A DNA stretch of 64,000 nt, taken from assembly GCA_963580455.1 (NCBI GenBank), contig OY756962.1, positions 14,154,001 to 14,218,000 on the forward strand, given 5' to 3'. The DNA is from Euonymus europaeus. Its lineage: Eukaryota > Streptophyta > Magnoliopsida > Celastrales > Celastraceae. A program made the translations under genes and the position numbers. This document shows, piece by piece, positions 63,401 through 64,000 of this stretch. Within the stretch, counting starts at the first letter, position 1. Every line of letters starts with the position of its first letter. The notes under the pieces were generated by a model that ran no database searches, was not told the origin of the DNA, and was given only the letters and a program-made list of their open reading frames with translations.

Positions 63401-64000
63401 TGCTAAAACATCATCTTTCTATGACAAATGGACAAAACCGTTAAAAGCCTCTCCATAGAGAGAGTTGAGAAACTTCGGACCATCAAAGTTTCTCGGTGTA
63501 CACTTTTTATTGTTCTTCTATGTCAAATTTTACGCGTATAAGCTTCCAAGATTATTTCGTTTCCAAATCACCAACTTTCTATCAGAAATGGACAAAACCG
63601 TTAAAAGCTCCTCCATAGAGAGAGTTGAGCAACTTCGAACCGTCAAAGTTGCTCGGTGTGCACTTTTTATTGTTCTTCTATGTGAAATTTTATGAGTATA
63701 AGCTTCCTAGATTATTTCTATTCTAAAACACCATCTTTCTATGACAAATGGACAAAACTGTTAAAAGCCTCTCCATAGAGAGAGTTGAGAAACTTCGGAC
63801 CATCAAAGTTTCTCGGTGTACACTTTTTATTGTTCTTCTATGTCAAATTTTACGCGTATAAGCTTCCAAGATTATTTCGTTTCCAAATCACCAACTTTCT
63901 ATGAGAAATGGACAAAACCGTTAAAAGCTCCTCCATAGAGAGAGTTGAGCAACTTCGGACCATCAATGTTGCTCGGTGTACACTTTTTATTGTTCTTCTA
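52250..64000 (+). repeat. 6,875-bp (43-monomer) tandem duplication, second copy truncated by window end
   Basis: From about 52,250 the sequence recurs from about 59,125 at a constant offset of 6,875 bp (43 monomers minus 5) to the last base. At least 4.87 kb of the second copy is therefore visible. All indels are shared: two 1-bp losses in CCAAAAACG, the 2-bp loss in ATAAGTAAGC, the 1-bp gain in CTTTTTTATC, and the 2-bp-deleted monomer. I saw only scattered substitutions, such as AAGTTTATTT/AAGTTTGTTT, TCAGATTTT/TCAAATTTT and GTTAACAGC/GTTAAAAGC. Confidence 0.9.
56878..58040 (+). repeat. 480-bp trimer HOR, about 2.4 copies
   Basis: Units start at 56,878, 57,358 and 57,838, and the third stops matching near 58,040. 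Each has CCTCTCCATAGAG with the GAGAAACTT/TTTCTC dyad, then CGTTTCCAAATCACC, then CCATCAATGTTGC, then CGAGTAGAAGC. The CAATGTTTCTC change is in the second and third units but not the first (CAAAGTTTCTC). Confidence 0.85.

Larger units (their letters stand above)
1..64000 (+). repeat. Satellite DNA array, ~160-bp monomer, 400 head-to-tail copies
   Basis: The CAAAACCGTT anchor, or a one- or two-base variant of it, recurs about every 160 bp from 11 to 63,913, giving 400 intervals with a mean of 159.8 bp. All copies share one orientation and there is no unrelated sequence between them. A monomer reads: anchor, CCATAGAGAGAG, a 28-bp inverted repeat, a pyrimidine-rich stretch with CTTTTTATTG, AAATTTTACGAG, a HindIII site in TATAAGCTTCC, TTATTTCGAT, then a class-specific segment. 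Composite G+C is about 37% with five CpGs. No stretch over 300 bp lies outside the repeat, so nothing else is annotated as a gene. By architecture it is probably a centromeric satellite of a plant. A non-centromeric heterochromatic satellite is the alternative, and the family is not identified. Confidence 0.98.
46170..64000 (+). repeat. Headless satellite domain with long duplicated units
   Basis: After the head at 45,687 the AAAATATCCT marker does not recur to the window end, about 112 monomers later. Instead monomers seen only to the right of about 21 kb dominate: CATCTATGTTGC, CTTTGACAAATTGAC, GAAAGATGC or CAAAGATGC forms, and GAGAAACTT dyads. Repetition here is at 480 bp, 1,439 bp and 6,875 bp rather than about 2.5 kb. 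Confidence 0.75.

Noticed and set aside
1..64000. Well over a hundred open frames of 60-123 codons, with recurring predicted peptides on both strands
   Set aside because: They are translations of the satellite. The monomer is 160 bp, which is not a multiple of three, so each frame shifts every monomer and soon meets a stop. The longer ones (up to 123 codons) arise only where a small indel or lost stop extends the frame. There is no conserved domain, promoter or codon signature.
1..64000. CRISPR array
   Set aside because: Regular spacing alone suggested it, but the 160-bp period has no short repeat with unique spacers; the entire unit is repeated.
1..64000. Tandem array of RNA genes (5S rRNA, tRNA or snRNA)
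   Set aside because: No recognisable pol III A or B boxes, tRNA cloverleaf or 5S internal control region is present, and the short inverted repeat does not extend into a longer RNA fold.
1..64000. Transposon or retroelement fragments such as LTRs or target-site duplications
   Set aside because: Every interval between anchors is explained by the monomer. No insertion over 1 bp was found, so there is no room for an element.
1..64000. Strict 480-bp trimer as the basic HOR of the whole array
   Set aside because: B-C-A and B-C-D runs are common and true 480-bp tandem copies exist near 19.7 and 57 kb. Class order breaks the three-monomer rhythm often (A-A, B2-B2 and D-D pairs), so the trimer is local only.
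1..64000. Naming the species or a published satellite family
   Set aside because: A 160-bp length is shared by unrelated satellites and I do not recognise this sequence with certainty. A database search with the monomer consensus would decide it.

Overview
The whole 64,000-base window is one uninterrupted head-to-tail array of a roughly 160-bp satellite monomer. Anchoring each monomer on its conserved CAAAACCGTT motif (first at 11, last at 63,913) gives 400 complete monomers with a mean length of 159.8 bp, all in the same orientation. I found no gene, RNA gene, transposable element, CRISPR array or non-satellite insert. The largest departures from the 160-bp register are deletions of 17 bp (twice) and 28 bp (once), and no insertion exceeds 1 bp. 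A composite consensus counted by hand is about 37% G+C, with five CpG sites and usually one HindIII site (AAGCTT).

The nucleosome-scale monomer, multi-monomer higher-order repeats (HORs), lack of transposons and a conserved dyad in each monomer all suggest a eukaryotic centromeric satellite, most likely from a flowering plant. I cannot name the species or satellite family. The centromere assignment is inference, because nothing in the sequence shows CENH3 occupancy.

Monomers fall into four main classes, told apart by the roughly 30 bp upstream of the anchor. A has CAACTTTTTATCACA, and a sub-form has CAACATTTT. B has CATCTTTCTATGACA, and B2 has CATCTTTATATGACA. C has AATCACCAACTTTCTATGAGA split by small variants (key parts AATCACC and ATGAGA). 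D has AAAAATGAACTTTTTACGACA in the same position (key parts ATGAAC and TACGACA). In the left part, a 16-monomer HOR with order B-D-B-C-A-A-B2-B2-B-C-A-B-C-D-A-A recurs complete at 8,131 and 39,798. Its four-monomer head (B-D-B-C, with AAAATATCCT in the second B) also starts at 11, 4,952, 10,689, 21,727, 34,841, 42,329 and 45,687. Eight of those nine heads directly follow a 158-bp monomer carrying a 2-bp deletion; the ninth lies at the window edge.

Layout: 1-21 kb holds the 16-mer HOR and expanded or contracted derivatives. 21-34 kb holds a 3.2-kb duplication running into a 1,280-bp 8-mer HOR. 34-46 kb returns to the 16-mer family and includes an exact 960-bp tandem duplication. From about 46.2 kb to the end the 16-mer head is absent, and a 6,875-bp (43-monomer) unit is duplicated, with a nested 1,439-bp duplication and 480-bp trimers. 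Long-range copies, such as 21-25.9 kb matching 45-49.7 kb, show repeated copying on several length scales. Short open frames occur throughout, but they are by-products of the repeat and none is called as a gene.
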